Source of the DNA: Paenibacillus solanacearum
GTDB lineage: Bacteria > Bacillota > Bacilli > Paenibacillales > NBRC-103111
Reading direction: 5' to 3'
DNA: 64,000 bases
Assembly: GCF_910593845.1 (NCBI RefSeq)
Contig: NZ_CAJVAS010000013.1
Coordinates: 1-64,000, forward strand
A program made the translations under genes and the position numbers. The notes under the pieces were generated by a model. It was given only the letters and a program-made list of their open reading frames with translations, had not been told where the DNA came from and searched no databases. Below are positions 32,804-42,514 of this stretch, piece after piece. The first letter of the stretch is position 1; each line of letters starts with the position of its first letter.

Positions 32804-34297
32804 GTGACGAAGTCAGGATACATCTTATCTTTGGATCAGGGAACGACGAGCTGCCGCGCCATATTGTTCGATCGTGAAGGCGCTATCATTCATACGGCGC
32901 AGCAGGAGTTTCGGCAAATTTTTCCGGAGCCCGGCTGGGTGGAGCATGATGCGGACGAAATTTGGCAGGTTCAGCTGCAAGTGATGAAACAGGTCGCCGC
33001 GCAAGTCCCTGCAGGATCGATCGCCGCGATCGGCATAACGAACCAGCGGGAAACGACGGTCGTATGGGACCGCGTAACCGGGAAGCCGCTGCACAACGCC
33101 ATCGTTTGGCAGTGCCGCCGGACGAGCGCGCTGTGCCATACATTAAAGGAACAAGGCCTTGAGCCTATGATTAAACAAAAAACCGGTCTCGTGCTGGACC
33201 CGTACTTTTCCGGAACAAAGCTGAAATGGCTGCTCGATACGTTTCCGCATATTCGCGAGAAGGCGGACAAGGGAGAGGCGCTGTTCGGAACGATCGACTC
33301 GTGGCTGATCTGGAATCTGACCGAAGGAAAAGTGCACGCCACCGACGTGTCGAACGCCTCGCGCACGATGCTGCTCAACATTCATACGCTGCAGTGGGAT
33401 GAGGACATATTAGTGAAGTTTGGCATTCCGGCGGCGATGCTGCCGGAAGTACGGCCATCCAGCGGGTTGTACGGGCATACGGCGCTGCTCGATCCGCAGA
33501 TTCCGGTACCGATTGCCGGTGCGGCGGGAGACCAGCAGGCGGCGTTGTTCGGCCAAGGCTGCTTCCGCGAAGGCATGGCGAAGAACACGTACGGCACGGG
33601 CTGCTTTATTCTGAACAACACCGGCGACAAGCCGGTGCTCTCGAAGAACGGGCTGCTCACGACGGTTGCATGGCAAATCGGCGATCGCGTGGATTACGCG
33701 CTAGAGGGCAGCGTATTTATCGCCGGCGCCGTGATCCAATGGCTCCGGGACGGTCTCGGCCTCATCGGCGACGCCGCGGAAACCGAAGCGCTCGCGCGTT
33801 CGGTCGACGATACGGAAGGCGTCTACTTTGTTCCCGCGTTCGCCGGTCTCGGCACGCCGTACTGGGAGCCGGACGCCAGAGGCATGATTACCGGGCTGAC
33901 CCGTGCTTCGGGCAAAGCCCATCTGGTGCGCGCCGCGCTCGAAGCGATCGCCTACCAGAGTCGCGACGTGCTCGAAGTGATGCAGCAGGAAACGGGCGTG
34001 CGGCTCAGCGAGCTGCGCGTAGACGGCGGCGCCGTCCGCAACGAATTTCTCATGCAGTTTCAGGCTGATATGATGAGTGTTTCGGTCGTTCGGCCGAAGG
34101 TGACCGAATCGACCGCTCTCGGCGCGGCGTTTCTGGCCGGCCTGGCAGTCGGCTTCTGGAGCGGGCTGTCCGAGCTGGAGCAGCTCAAAGGGCTCGACCG
34201 GGTATTCCAGCCGGAGCAGGGCGAGGCGTACAGCGAAGCCAAATACGCCGGTTGGCGGCGGGCATTGTCATACCAATTAAGCAGGCGGGAAATCTAA
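32804..34297 (+). CDS. glpK: Glycerol kinase
   Basis: A 497-residue FGGY-family kinase that makes glycerol 3-phosphate. [20 protein letters not shown] is the first phosphate-binding loop; [38 protein letters not shown] and [20 protein letters not shown] are the usual signatures. GTG start at 32804 with GGGGAGG upstream. Its product is the signal for GlpP and the substrate of GlpD. A terminator follows. Confidence 0.97.
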   Translation: MTKSGYILSLDQGTTSCRAILFDREGAIIHTAQQEFRQIFPEPGWVEHDADEIWQVQLQVMKQVAAQVPAGSIAAIGITNQRETTVVWDRVTGKPLHNAIVWQCRRTSALCHTLKEQGLEPMIKQKTGLVLDPYFSGTKLKWLLDTFPHIREKADKGEALFGTIDSWLIWNLTEGKVHATDVSNASRTMLLNIHTLQWDEDILVKFGIPAAMLPEVRPSSGLYGHTALLDPQIPVPIAGAAGDQQAALFGQGCFREGMAKNTYGTGCFILNNTGDKPVLSKNGLLTTVAWQIGDRVDYALEGSVFIAGAVIQWLRDGLGLIGDAAETEALARSVDDTEGVYFVPAFAGLGTPYWEPDARGMITGLTRASGKAHLVRAALEAIAYQSRDVLEVMQQETGVRLSELRVDGGAVRNEFLMQFQADMMSVSVVRPKVTESTALGAAFLAGLAVGFWSGLSELEQLKGLDRVFQPEQGEAYSEAKYAGWRRALSYQLSRREI

Positions 34298-34331
34298 TAC
34301 ATTTTGCAAAAAAACTTGATGTGCGCATCTG

Positions 34332-34371
34332 GCCGATACTGCGGGTCCATCCGTAAGCATCGGCTTTTTTT
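34332..34371 (+). terminator. Terminator of glpK
   Basis: GCCGAT and ATCGGC enclose a CGG/CCG inner stem and are followed by seven T. Confidence 0.85.
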
Positions 34372-34630
34372 ACCCCCGAAGCCGTATCCCCCTCAGGCCA
34401 GCTTACTATTTATAGCATCCTTACCATAAGCTGTGGTGCGCTGCGCAAAAGTTTAATTGGTCCTTCATCTGCGCTATAATCAGCTATGGAGCACGTTGAT
34501 TCCATGGACCGACAAAGTGCGTCCGAACCGACATGTCAAATTCGATATAATCAAAAAATGGACCAAAATCTCCCAATATCCTGAATGTTTCGGTACTTTT
34601 CGGTGTATAATGGAATTATATGAACCTATT

Positions 34631-34647
34631 TATAGTAAAATACTATA
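34631..34647 (+). promoter_or_regulatory. Perfect inverted repeat upstream of the DndB-like pair
   Basis: TATAGTA, three A, TACTATA. It lies 20 bases after a TATAAT box and 24 bases before the ribosome binding site, a usual place for an operator. No candidate regulator is adjacent. Confidence 0.4.
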
Positions 34648-34686
34648 ACGCTTAACTTCCCAAGTGAGCCAAGGAGGAATATGGTT

Positions 34687-35856
34687 ATGGATCAAATCTC
34701 TTCTCTGTCGGAACTGCTGGCGGAGCAGAAAACATCGTCTTACATCGAAATCCCAGGAGTCGCTTCCCGAACGTTCGGCCAAAAAACATTATCCACAACA
34801 TTGCCGATGAGCAAGCTGTTTGCCATTTATGAGGTCGATCTGGAGGTTCAGCGTGCGATCGTCCCGCAAAACTTGTCCAAGATGATGGATTACATCATGC
34901 TGTACCTGGATCATGGGCAAGGCATTTATTTCCCGGGCATCATCTTGTCTGCGCGCGGGGCGGGCGAATATGACGAAGAGGCGAAGATGTACCGTCTGCA
35001 GGCGATCGAGAAGCTGTACATCGTCGATGGGCAGCATCGTCTCGCCGCATTCCGCCGACTGATGGAAACGCTGCAAAGCGCGATGGCGCGCGCCAAGGAC
35101 CGCCGGGAATACGACCGGATGGAAGAAATTTCAGCCAAGCTGAGCAAGCTGTATGCGTTCCCGATGTCCACGATGATTTATCTTGACATCAATGCGAGGC
35201 AGGAGCGCCAGCTGTTCTCCGATATCAACAAGCTGCCGCGCAAGATCGGGGGCAACCTGGCGGTGCTTCGCGAGCAGCGCCGATTCTACCATGTGCTGGC
35301 CACGCGCCTTGCGCTCGATGCGCCGGTGATGAAGCAGCTGCCGGTCGACATGTTTACCGAACGGGGCAAAGGACCGGAATACTTGTTCTCGTATCATTTG
35401 CTGATCGAGATCATGACGGGGCTGTTCGAAGGCCGCTTGAAGTCGGCTGCGCGCAACAACGGGTATTACTTCGAAGATGCGGAAGTGGAGGAGCATTTGA
35501 AGCTGGCCTCCTTCTATTTCGAGCATCTGCTTAAATATTTGCCGGACCCGGCCAAAGGCGAGCTTTGCTGGACGGAAAACATACAGATCGCGCTGTCCAT
35601 GTTCTTCCACGGCGAAGTGACCAAAACCGGCACATTCAACAAATATGCGCTGCAATACGTTGCCAAAATATTGCCTCACATCGATTGGAACGCCATTTAT
35701 ACGGGGGATGAAAAGGACCGGCTGCCCCGTCGCTCCCGCATCATGAAGGCATATCAGTTTATAAAGGAATTTTACGAGGAGCATCACCTGTTCCTGATCC
35801 GGGAAGACGATATCCTCGATGAAGAGACGACAGGCACGAAGGAGGACGCGAGCTGA
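34687..35856 (+). CDS. DGQHR-domain (DndB-like) protein A
   Basis: A 389-residue protein with IEKLYIVDGQHRLAAFRRLM near residue 115, the DGQHR motif shared with DndB, the regulator of DNA phosphorothioation. LDINARQERQLFSDINKLPRKIG is a second conserved block. The ATG at 34687 is preferred over 34681 because GGAGG is then nine bases away. It overlaps the next, related gene by one base. No dndA, C, D, E or restriction genes occur in the window. Function is unknown; a phosphorothioation role should not be assumed. Confidence 0.78.
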   Translation: MDQISSLSELLAEQKTSSYIEIPGVASRTFGQKTLSTTLPMSKLFAIYEVDLEVQRAIVPQNLSKMMDYIMLYLDHGQGIYFPGIILSARGAGEYDEEAKMYRLQAIEKLYIVDGQHRLAAFRRLMETLQSAMARAKDRREYDRMEEISAKLSKLYAFPMSTMIYLDINARQERQLFSDINKLPRKIGGNLAVLREQRRFYHVLATRLALDAPVMKQLPVDMFTERGKGPEYLFSYHLLIEIMTGLFEGRLKSAARNNGYYFEDAEVEEHLKLASFYFEHLLKYLPDPAKGELCWTENIQIALSMFFHGEVTKTGTFNKYALQYVAKILPHIDWNAIYTGDEKDRLPRRSRIMKAYQFIKEFYEEHHLFLIREDDILDEETTGTKEDAS

Positions 35857-37028
35857 TGGAAGGCTTGAATCTCAAAATGACGATCCACCCTTTTTGCGGA
35901 AAATACGGTTTGGCTACCGTTCCGATTCAGGTGCAGGATTTGCTCAACTACACGATGATCGATCCGATGGTGCAGCGGAAGCTTAGCTCCGGCCAGCGGC
36001 GGAAAATCGCCAACTACTTGCAGGAGCGCGAGCTTGATCGCGTCTTCTTCGGGCCGGTCACGCTCAGCTTGCGCGACGTCAGCAGCCTGGCGAAAACCGA
36101 GAACGGGCTGTTTCTGCGCCCCGGTTCCAAAATCAGCATTTTGGACGGCCAGCATCGCATTCTCGCGCTCGGTTACGTCAACGATCAAATCTCGAAAGAG
36201 GCGCGCAGCCTGGAGAAGAAGCTGGCCGCCGCCAAAATCAAGCAGCGCAAAATGCCGGATGACGCCGGAGCGAAGGAAGAGCTTGAGCAGCTGCAAGGTC
36301 AAGTGGAGCAGCTTGAGCGTCGCCGCCTGGAATTGATGGAGAGCGAGCTGGCTGCGCAAATTTACATCGGCTTGAGCGAGGAAGAGGAGAAGCAGCTGTT
36401 CGGGGACATCAATTCCAAAGTGCAGCTGGTCAGCAAGGAGCTCGGCCATTCGTTCGACTCGATCGATCCGCTTAATCTCGTCATTCAGCAGGTGTCCGAC
36501 CACAACGTCTTCTTGAAGGCGGCGGGTGTCGAGCGCCGGGCGAATTTGACGGCATACAATAAAAACTTTACGTCCTTCAGCTGGCTGTACTCGACGGCGG
36601 TGATGCTGTTTACCGGCAAAATGCAGTCATCGTATGAGCTGGCTCGCAAAATCAAAAACGATCCGTCTACGTTTATCGAGATTTTGCACCAGTTCTACAG
36701 CACGCTGCTGCCGCTGATGCCGGAACAGCCGGGACTGCCGCAGTACAGCTCGTCGGCCCGCGCCATGCAGGAAAGCATTGCGCTGTATGCGCACCGTCAC
36801 CTGTTCGTGGACGGTAAATATGTGAAAAACTGGACGTCCTGCCTGAGCATATTCGAAGGCTTTGACTGGTCGCACGATAATGAGCAGTTGATCGAACGGT
36901 TCGGGTCGCTGGACAACGGCAAGCTGAATCTGATTCACGAAAAGTCGCTGCGCAAGCACGGCAAGCTCGTACGGATGTTCCAGGAAATGCACGGCGATCC
37001 GGTGGAAGACAGCGAAGCGACGGCGTAA
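35856..37028 (+). CDS. DGQHR-domain (DndB-like) protein B
   Basis: A 390-residue paralogue of the preceding protein. ISILDGQHRILALGYVND matches its DGQHR block, and YIGLSEEEEKQLFGDINSKVQLVSKELG matches its second block. Between them lies an insertion of about 50 residues rich in Lys, Glu and Gln that should form a coiled coil (residues about 120-165). The start codon overlaps the stop of protein A (TGATG), so the two are made together and may form a heteromer. Confidence 0.78.
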   Translation: MEGLNLKMTIHPFCGKYGLATVPIQVQDLLNYTMIDPMVQRKLSSGQRRKIANYLQERELDRVFFGPVTLSLRDVSSLAKTENGLFLRPGSKISILDGQHRILALGYVNDQISKEARSLEKKLAAAKIKQRKMPDDAGAKEELEQLQGQVEQLERRRLELMESELAAQIYIGLSEEEEKQLFGDINSKVQLVSKELGHSFDSIDPLNLVIQQVSDHNVFLKAAGVERRANLTAYNKNFTSFSWLYSTAVMLFTGKMQSSYELARKIKNDPSTFIEILHQFYSTLLPLMPEQPGLPQYSSSARAMQESIALYAHRHLFVDGKYVKNWTSCLSIFEGFDWSHDNEQLIERFGSLDNGKLNLIHEKSLRKHGKLVRMFQEMHGDPVEDSEATA

Positions 37029-37109
37029 GCCGGATGGCGCTGTGACCGGGCCGAGGACTGCGATGCAAAAGAACGCGCAGAACGCACGCCTCGCAGTCCG
37101 GCGTCATCT

Positions 37110-37156
37110 AAAAAGCTCCGCACCGTCATCGATTCGATGGCGGGGCGGAGCTTTTT
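37110..37156 (+). terminator. Bidirectional terminator between the DndB-like pair and the ROK gene
   Basis: AAAAAGCTCCGC and GCGGAGCTTTTT form the stem, with a CATCGA/TCGATG inner stem. It serves convergent genes. Confidence 0.88.
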
Positions 37157-37213
37157 GCTTGAATCTGCCGCATGGCTTGATAGCAGCCGGGCAGCCGTGG
37201 ATGGTGTGCCGGC

Positions 37214-38428
37214 TCAGCCCGGCTCCGTCAATTTGCCGACCACCATTAGCGCCGCTCCGGTGGCTACGGCCTCCTCGCCAAGCGAGCCTTGGCTGAACAC
37301 GACCTGATATTTGGGATAATAATACGCCCGCTGAATTGCGATACGGGTGGCGATATGGAAGAAGCCGGAATGGCTGCTGATCAGGGAGCCGCCAAGAATG
37401 ACCTTCTCCGGATGCAATATGTTGAGCAGGTTGGACAGCCCGATCCCGAAGTAGGTAGCCGCTTGCGTGAACAGCTCGACCGTAAGCGGATCGGTTTCCC
37501 GAAGCGCCTGCTGCAGATGCGCGAACTGAATTTTGTCGGGATCGCTTTCCATGCGGAGAAGGAGGCTATCCCGGCCCTGCTTCAGCCGTGAGCGCGCTTG
37601 CAGCTCCAGCGCATGGATGGAAGCGTACGACTCGAGCGAGCCGAAATTGCCTTGGTCGAGCAGACGAGGCCCGTCCGTCTGGATAATCATCTGGCCGATC
37701 GATCCTTCCATATCGACCGCGCCGTACACGACCTTGCCTCCGGACATCATCGCCGAACGCAGGCCGACACCGGCGTGCACGTACAGCAGATGCCGGTAAT
37801 CCCGGTCCCGGTCCATCCACGATTCGCCGAGAAGCGCCGCGTTCGCGCCATTATCGAGCATCACGGGAAAGCCGAGCCGTTCCTCCAGCATAGCTTGGAT
37901 CGGAAGGTTCCCCCAGCCCGACGACGGGAAGTACAGCGGGTCGAGCAGCACGCCGGTTTCCCGGTCGAGCGGTCCGACGGCGCCGATTCCCATGCCGAGC
38001 ACGGAGCTGGGCGCAAGGCTTAGGTTCGACAGCATAGCCGAAGCGGCTTCTGCAATTTGTTCCAGCAGCACGGGCGGAGTCAACCGCTCCGTCATATGCC
38101 AGTGCCTGGAAGATAGCCGCTTCAGCGTCAGGTCGAACAAGCTCAAGCGGGTGTGCATGCGCGAAATGTCGAGACCGAATGCATAAGCGTATCCGGGGTT
38201 GGTTTCATACAGAATCGGCCGCCGGCCGCCGGTCGATTCGCCGAAGCCTGCTTCCTTGATGATCCCGTACGCGGTCAATTCCTCTAACGCGCGGGTTAGG
38301 GTGCTGCCGGTCAGGCCGCTTCGTTCGAGCAGCTCGATCTTCGATACGGTGCCCGCCCTTCGGATAATTTCAAACAGTTCCTTCTGCTTGCGGCCCGCAA
38401 GCCTTGATTCGATAGGCAATTGCTCCAT
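37214..38428 (-). CDS. ROK-family transcriptional regulator
   Basis: A 404-residue NagC/XylR-type protein. Residues 15-70 are a winged helix (KIELLERSGLTGSTLTRALEEL); the rest is a ROK sugar-kinase-like domain with LGMGIGAVGPLD and LDNGANAALLGE. The zinc motif CxCGxxGCxE, typical of ROK proteins, is missing: DQGNFGSLESY stands at that place. The protein is therefore more probably a regulator with a diverged sugar site than an active kinase. No sugar operon is adjacent, so the effector is open. Confidence 0.85.
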   Translation of the reverse strand: MEQLPIESRLAGRKQKELFEIIRRAGTVSKIELLERSGLTGSTLTRALEELTAYGIIKEAGFGESTGGRRPILYETNPGYAYAFGLDISRMHTRLSLFDLTLKRLSSRHWHMTERLTPPVLLEQIAEAASAMLSNLSLAPSSVLGMGIGAVGPLDRETGVLLDPLYFPSSGWGNLPIQAMLEERLGFPVMLDNGANAALLGESWMDRDRDYRHLLYVHAGVGLRSAMMSGGKVVYGAVDMEGSIGQMIIQTDGPRLLDQGNFGSLESYASIHALELQARSRLKQGRDSLLLRMESDPDKIQFAHLQQALRETDPLTVELFTQAATYFGIGLSNLLNILHPEKVILGGSLISSHSGFFHIATRIAIQRAYYYPKYQVVFSQGSLGEEAVATGAALMVVGKLTEPG

Positions 38429-38659
38429 GACGCATCTCCGTCCTTGGAAGATTCCGGAATGTCTAAGCTTAATTTACTCTATCGCTTGCCGCATTGTCCA
38501 CCTTTGCGGGCCGCGCGGTTGAAGCCAATATTATGTTGACGCAGAGGAAGAGGTGCTCTTTCGCGCGGAAATCTGGTAAAATAGGGCTTAACATTACGTG
38601 TTACGCCCGCAAGGTATGGTGACACAGCTTGGTTTTGATGCAGAAAGGAAGAGTCGGAC

Positions 38660-39394
38660 ATGTCGGAATGGTATGAAAAAAGCTTTGGAAACGATTATTT
38701 GCTTGTATATAAGCATCGCGATTTGCAGGGGGCGTATGAGGAAGTGCGCAGCATGATGGAGTGGCTGGAGCTGCCGGAAGGCGCCGAAGTGCTCGATTTA
38801 TGCTGCGGCATGGGGCGCCATTCGATGGCGCTGAACAGCTTCGGATTCAAGGTGACCGGTGTCGATTTGTCCGAGGTGCTCCTCGCTGAGGCAAGGAGGC
38901 TGGATTCGGCGGAGGAAGTGAACTGGGTTCGCGGCGATATGAGGGACGTGCCGCTGAGCGGGCCGTTCGCGGCCGTCGTCAATTTGTTCACCTCCTTCGG
39001 CTATTTCGACGACGATGCGGATAACGAACAGGTGCTTCGGGAGATGCACCGGCTGCTCGAGCCGGGAGGACGGTTTATTATCGATTATCTGAACCCGGAA
39101 TATGTGAAAGCGAACGTCGTTCCGCACTCGGAGCGAACGGACGGAATGCTGCGGATCGTGGAAGACCGGCGCATCGAGGATGGCTTTGTGCGCAAAACAA
39201 TCGTACTGCAAGAGGATGGAAGGAAGGACCGCGTATACGACGAGCAGGTGAAGCTGCTCGGCCGGGAATGGTTCGAGACGCATCTGAAGAAGTCGGGACT
39301 TGCGGTCGATGCCATATACGGCGGCTATGGCGCTTCGCCGTACGAGCCTGCGGCGTCGAAGCGGCTCATCTTCGTCGGACGGAGGGAATCGTAA
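38660..39394 (+). CDS. SAM-dependent class I methyltransferase
   Basis: A 244-residue methyltransferase. VLDLCCGMGRHSMAL at residues 44-58 is the SAM-binding motif I, VTGVDLSEVLL gives the ribose-binding Asp, and VRGDMRDVPL is motif III. The Cys-rich DLCCGMGRH form occurs in a group of small-molecule methyltransferases of Firmicutes. The stop codon overlaps the start of the MBL-fold gene by one base. Substrate unknown. Confidence 0.87.
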   Translation: MSEWYEKSFGNDYLLVYKHRDLQGAYEEVRSMMEWLELPEGAEVLDLCCGMGRHSMALNSFGFKVTGVDLSEVLLAEARRLDSAEEVNWVRGDMRDVPLSGPFAAVVNLFTSFGYFDDDADNEQVLREMHRLLEPGGRFIIDYLNPEYVKANVVPHSERTDGMLRIVEDRRIEDGFVRKTIVLQEDGRKDRVYDEQVKLLGREWFETHLKKSGLAVDAIYGGYGASPYEPAASKRLIFVGRRES

Positions 39395-40383
39395 TGCCCG
39401 GACACGTCTCTACTGCTTCCGTCGTCAAGCGGCACGGGGATATCGTGCAGGTCAAGGTGCCGCTGCCGTTTCCGCTGCGTTGGGTGAACAGCTATCTCAT
39501 TCCCGGCCGCAGCGGCTGGACGCTGATAGACCCGGGGCTTCGGACAGAAGCCGCCGAAGCTGTGTGGGATGCGGCGCTCGCTGAGCTTGGTATTGTCTGT
39601 AGCCAGATCGAGCGCATCGTGCTCACCCACCATCATCCCGATCATTACGGGCTGACAGGGTGGTTTCAGCAGCGCTCGGGCGCGCCCGTCCTGTTGTCGC
39701 GGACGGGACTGGAGCAAGCCCGCTGCTTGTGGGGCGCCGGGCAGCCGATGACGGAGCAGCTGCTTGCACTGTTCCGCGAGCACGGCTTGCCACCGGAGCT
39801 CTGCGAGCCGATGCGGGAACACATGGACGGCTTCGTTCCGTCCGTGTCGCCGCAGCCGGATGTCACCGTCCTGGAGGCGGGCGATCCCGTGCTTCTGGGC
39901 GACGACGCGTACGTGCCGATCCTGACCCCCGGCCATGCGGCGGGGCATCTGTGCTTTTACCGGGCGGAGACGGGGGTGTTGTTTTGCGGCGATCACGTGC
40001 TGCCGCAAATATCGCCGAACGTCAGCTATTTGCCCGGCGGCATCGATGAGAATCCGCTGGCCAGCTACTTGCGCAGCCTTCGGGAGATCGGCGCGCTCGA
40101 GGTGCGGATCGCCTTCCCGGGACATCGAGAGCCGTTCCCGCACGTAGCTCAGCGCGCGCAGGAGCTGATCGGCCACCACGAGGAGCGGCTCGAAGGCATG
40201 CGCCGGCTGTTGGATCAGCCGAAAACAGCCTACGAAGTATGCCGCCTGACGTTTGGCGACCGGCTCAGCCTGCACCAGCTCCGGTTCGCACTGTCCGAGA
40301 CGATCGCGCATCTCATATGGCTGCGGGATGCGGGGCAAGCGGAACAGGTCTACGACGGCGACGTCGTTTATTATAAGCAATAA
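39394..40383 (+). CDS. Metallo-beta-lactamase-fold hydrolase
   Basis: A 329-residue protein. VLTHHHPDHYGLTG is the HxHxDH metal motif, TPGHAAGHLCFY and LFCGDHVLPQISPN give further ligands, and FPGHREPF the last His. A helical C-terminal part of about 90 residues (CRLTFGDRLSLHQLRFALSE) resembles the winged-helix tail of LACTB2-like enzymes. The start at 39394 follows GGAGGGAAT and overlaps the methyltransferase stop. Substrate unknown; glyoxalase II-like or RNase-like activities are possible. Confidence 0.88.
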   Translation: MPGHVSTASVVKRHGDIVQVKVPLPFPLRWVNSYLIPGRSGWTLIDPGLRTEAAEAVWDAALAELGIVCSQIERIVLTHHHPDHYGLTGWFQQRSGAPVLLSRTGLEQARCLWGAGQPMTEQLLALFREHGLPPELCEPMREHMDGFVPSVSPQPDVTVLEAGDPVLLGDDAYVPILTPGHAAGHLCFYRAETGVLFCGDHVLPQISPNVSYLPGGIDENPLASYLRSLREIGALEVRIAFPGHREPFPHVAQRAQELIGHHEERLEGMRRLLDQPKTAYEVCRLTFGDRLSLHQLRFALSETIAHLIWLRDAGQAEQVYDGDVVYYKQ

Positions 40384-40774
40384 GCGCGAAGCGACAGACA
40401 GAATAAGTGGGAATCCATAGACAGAAGCAAGTGATGGCGGTCCGTCTCACATCCCTTCGAGGGAGCGGGAGCGGGAGCGGGCCGTTTTTGTGCTGCAGTC
40501 GTTTGAGGGAGGCGGCAGCGCAAAAAACGGCTTGGCGCTTCAGGCAGCCTTCGTCTACGTTCGTGTTCATGAATGGCTTTTGCGGCAGCGCGCCGAGCTT
40601 GGCCAGGCAGCATGGGGCAAGCACTGCTTTCCCGCTGCGGCTGTCCGTGCTCTCATGCGTTGAAGCGCGGGAGGAGGCTCCCGTATCCTTTCACAAAGCA
40701 CCCGGCGCATAGAATGACCCCAATATGGGAAAAATTGACGGACGATGCGATGAATGAAGAGAGGAGAGGTGCGG
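40384..40774 (+). other. Intergenic region without a convincing gene
   Basis: A terminator-like fold (CGGTCC / GGGCCG with TTTTT) at 40438-40489 ends the MBL-fold gene. The rest is GC-rich and has open frames on both strands but none with a credible ribosome binding site or recognisable protein. Confidence 0.6.
40438..40489 (+). terminator. Terminator after the MBL-fold gene
   Basis: CGGTCC pairs with GGGCCG, with an inner TCCCTTCGAGGGA hairpin and GGGAGC triplets, followed by five T. Confidence 0.65.
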
Positions 40775-41857
40775 GTGAAACGCTGTTTCCGCTTTATACG
40801 CTGCGGGCGCATATCGTCGATGTTGCTGCTCGCAGCCTCGACGCAGCTAGCCGGCTGCGCTTCATACGATGGGGGCATGCCTCGCGCCATGTCGGAGGAG
40901 AGCGGTGTGATGACGGTCGTAGGCGTCGATGCGGGAGCCGGTGGGATGCACATGACGGCGGCGGAGACGCTCCCCGCTGGTTCGGCTGACCGGCTGCAAG
41001 CGTACGGAACGCCATCCGTCCGCACGCAGTCATTCGTTTCTTTGGCCGACGCGATATGGCAGTGGGAACGGAAAGGCGCGCCGCAGCTTATCGTGATCGG
41101 CGAAGAATGGATACGCCTGCACGGCTTCGCATCCGCATGGGCGAATCAGATCGCCCGCCTCGGCTTCAAGGACGGGCGGAAGCCGCTCCTGGCGGTCACG
41201 GAAGGCGCGGCGGAGCATCTCGTCCGCAGCGGAGCCGCCGCCCACAGCAGCGCGGTGCTGCTGCGTCAGGCGGACTGGACGGCGAGCCCGCTGCGTTCGA
41301 GGTCGGCGAGCTACGAAGAGGACCTGGTCCTCCCGTATTTGCCGATATCGCGGGGGCTTGGCGGCGAAGCCGCTGCCACGGTACAGGCTGCGCTGTTCAA
41401 GAAAGGACAGCTTGCAGGCATGCTGTCCCCGCAGCAGAGCGCGATGCTCTCCTGCCTGCGCGGCGTCGCGAACCTGCCCGCGCTGTCATGGTCGACTTCT
41501 GCGGCGAACAACGGAACGGCCGAGCTGAAGCGCGTGTCGTGTCGGTCCGACGTGCGGGGCAATGGCAGCCTGAGCAGCCCTGTCGTCAGGATCGATGTTG
41601 CAGTCCGAGGAGAAAGCGTCACCTCCAGACCGGCATCCGCCGCGCAGATCGAGAGCGCCGCCCGAGCGCTCGAAGCCTCGTTTGCCGCACTCGTTCGCGA
41701 ATTGCAGGAACGCCGCGTCGATCCGCTACACGCTGGCGATTCGTTCCGCCGGCAGTATGCCGGCGTATGGTCGCCTGATCGATGGCGGGACGCCTTAGCC
41801 CGAGCCGACGTGAGGCTGACGGTCAAACTGAATCCGATTGGAGGAACAATTCCATGA
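40775..41857 (+). CDS. Ger(x)C-like lipoprotein
   Basis: A 360-residue predicted lipoprotein. The signal peptide ends in the lipobox LAGC. The start is GTG at 40775 with GGAGAGG upstream. The C-terminal RRQYAGVWSPDRWRDALARADVRLTVKL resembles the end of Ger(x)C germinant receptor subunits, and MTVVGVDAGAGGMHMTAAE resembles their first strand. The middle is diverged and Ala-rich. No GerA- or GerB-type subunits lie nearby. It overlaps the next lipoprotein gene by four bases. Confidence 0.6.
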   Translation: MKRCFRFIRCGRISSMLLLAASTQLAGCASYDGGMPRAMSEESGVMTVVGVDAGAGGMHMTAAETLPAGSADRLQAYGTPSVRTQSFVSLADAIWQWERKGAPQLIVIGEEWIRLHGFASAWANQIARLGFKDGRKPLLAVTEGAAEHLVRSGAAAHSSAVLLRQADWTASPLRSRSASYEEDLVLPYLPISRGLGGEAAATVQAALFKKGQLAGMLSPQQSAMLSCLRGVANLPALSWSTSAANNGTAELKRVSCRSDVRGNGSLSSPVVRIDVAVRGESVTSRPASAAQIESAARALEASFAALVRELQERRVDPLHAGDSFRRQYAGVWSPDRWRDALARADVRLTVKLNPIGGTIP

Positions 41858-42441
41858 ACCGTAAGGTAGCCCTATGGAACAGTCGAAAGTGGACGAAGAC
41901 GGCGCGCTGTTGTTTCGTGCTGACGATTGCCGCGTCCTTGCTCGCCGGCTGCGGCAAGCCGCAGGCAGCGCCCGGCAATAACACGGGAGCGGCGGGGGGC
42001 ACTGCGCAAGCTCCCAATCAAGGCGGGAACAAGGAGCAGCCCGGCGCGGCGCCGAAGCTGACCCCGATCGCTTATTCCGACGCCGACAAGCAGATCTTGA
42101 CAACGACGGCCCAGTCATCCGGGGTGAAGACGGTCTATATTCCGCAGCAGGGGGCGACGGACGACAAGCTGGACGTTGTGCGCGGGACCGCCAAGCAGAT
42201 GACGCTGCAGTTTTTGAAGATGGCCATCGTCGAATCGTCGGAGCAGCTGGTCCCTGTCGGGAAAGTGACGGACCAGTCGGACGCCAAGCTGAAGAGCGGG
42301 ACGGGCCAATGGATGAGCGTGAACGGCCAGCCGATACTTTTCGTCAAGCTGGGCGATACGTTCCTCTCGATCAGCTCGGCCAAAGCCGTCTCGAAGCCGG
42401 AGCTGGAGGCGATCGCCGATACGCTGACGCCGCTCAAGTAA
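41854..42441 (+). CDS. Lipoprotein of unknown function
   Basis: A 195-residue predicted lipoprotein with lipobox LLAGCGK, then a Gly/Asn/Pro-rich linker of about 40 residues, then a compact domain. VNGQPILFVKLGDTFLSISSAKAVSKPELEAIADTL resembles DUF4367-type domains, but the match is weak. GGAGG precedes the ATG, which overlaps the stop of the Ger(x)C-like gene (ATGA). The pair is probably co-expressed at the membrane surface. Confidence 0.75.
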   Translation: MNRKVALWNSRKWTKTARCCFVLTIAASLLAGCGKPQAAPGNNTGAAGGTAQAPNQGGNKEQPGAAPKLTPIAYSDADKQILTTTAQSSGVKTVYIPQQGATDDKLDVVRGTAKQMTLQFLKMAIVESSEQLVPVGKVTDQSDAKLKSGTGQWMSVNGQPILFVKLGDTFLSISSAKAVSKPELEAIADTLTPLK

Positions 42442-42514
42442 CCGCGCTCTGACCCGCAGGCGCGAGGCTCGACCGACCGCCGCGCCGTCGCGCGCGACTT
42501 CAAGATCCGCGCAA

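Larger units (their letters stand above)
34298..34686 (+). other. Intergenic region between glpK and the DndB-like pair
   Basis: It contains the glpK terminator, several AT-rich TATAAT-like boxes (for example 34606-34611) and the inverted repeat at 34631-34647. No gene is visible. Confidence 0.65.
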
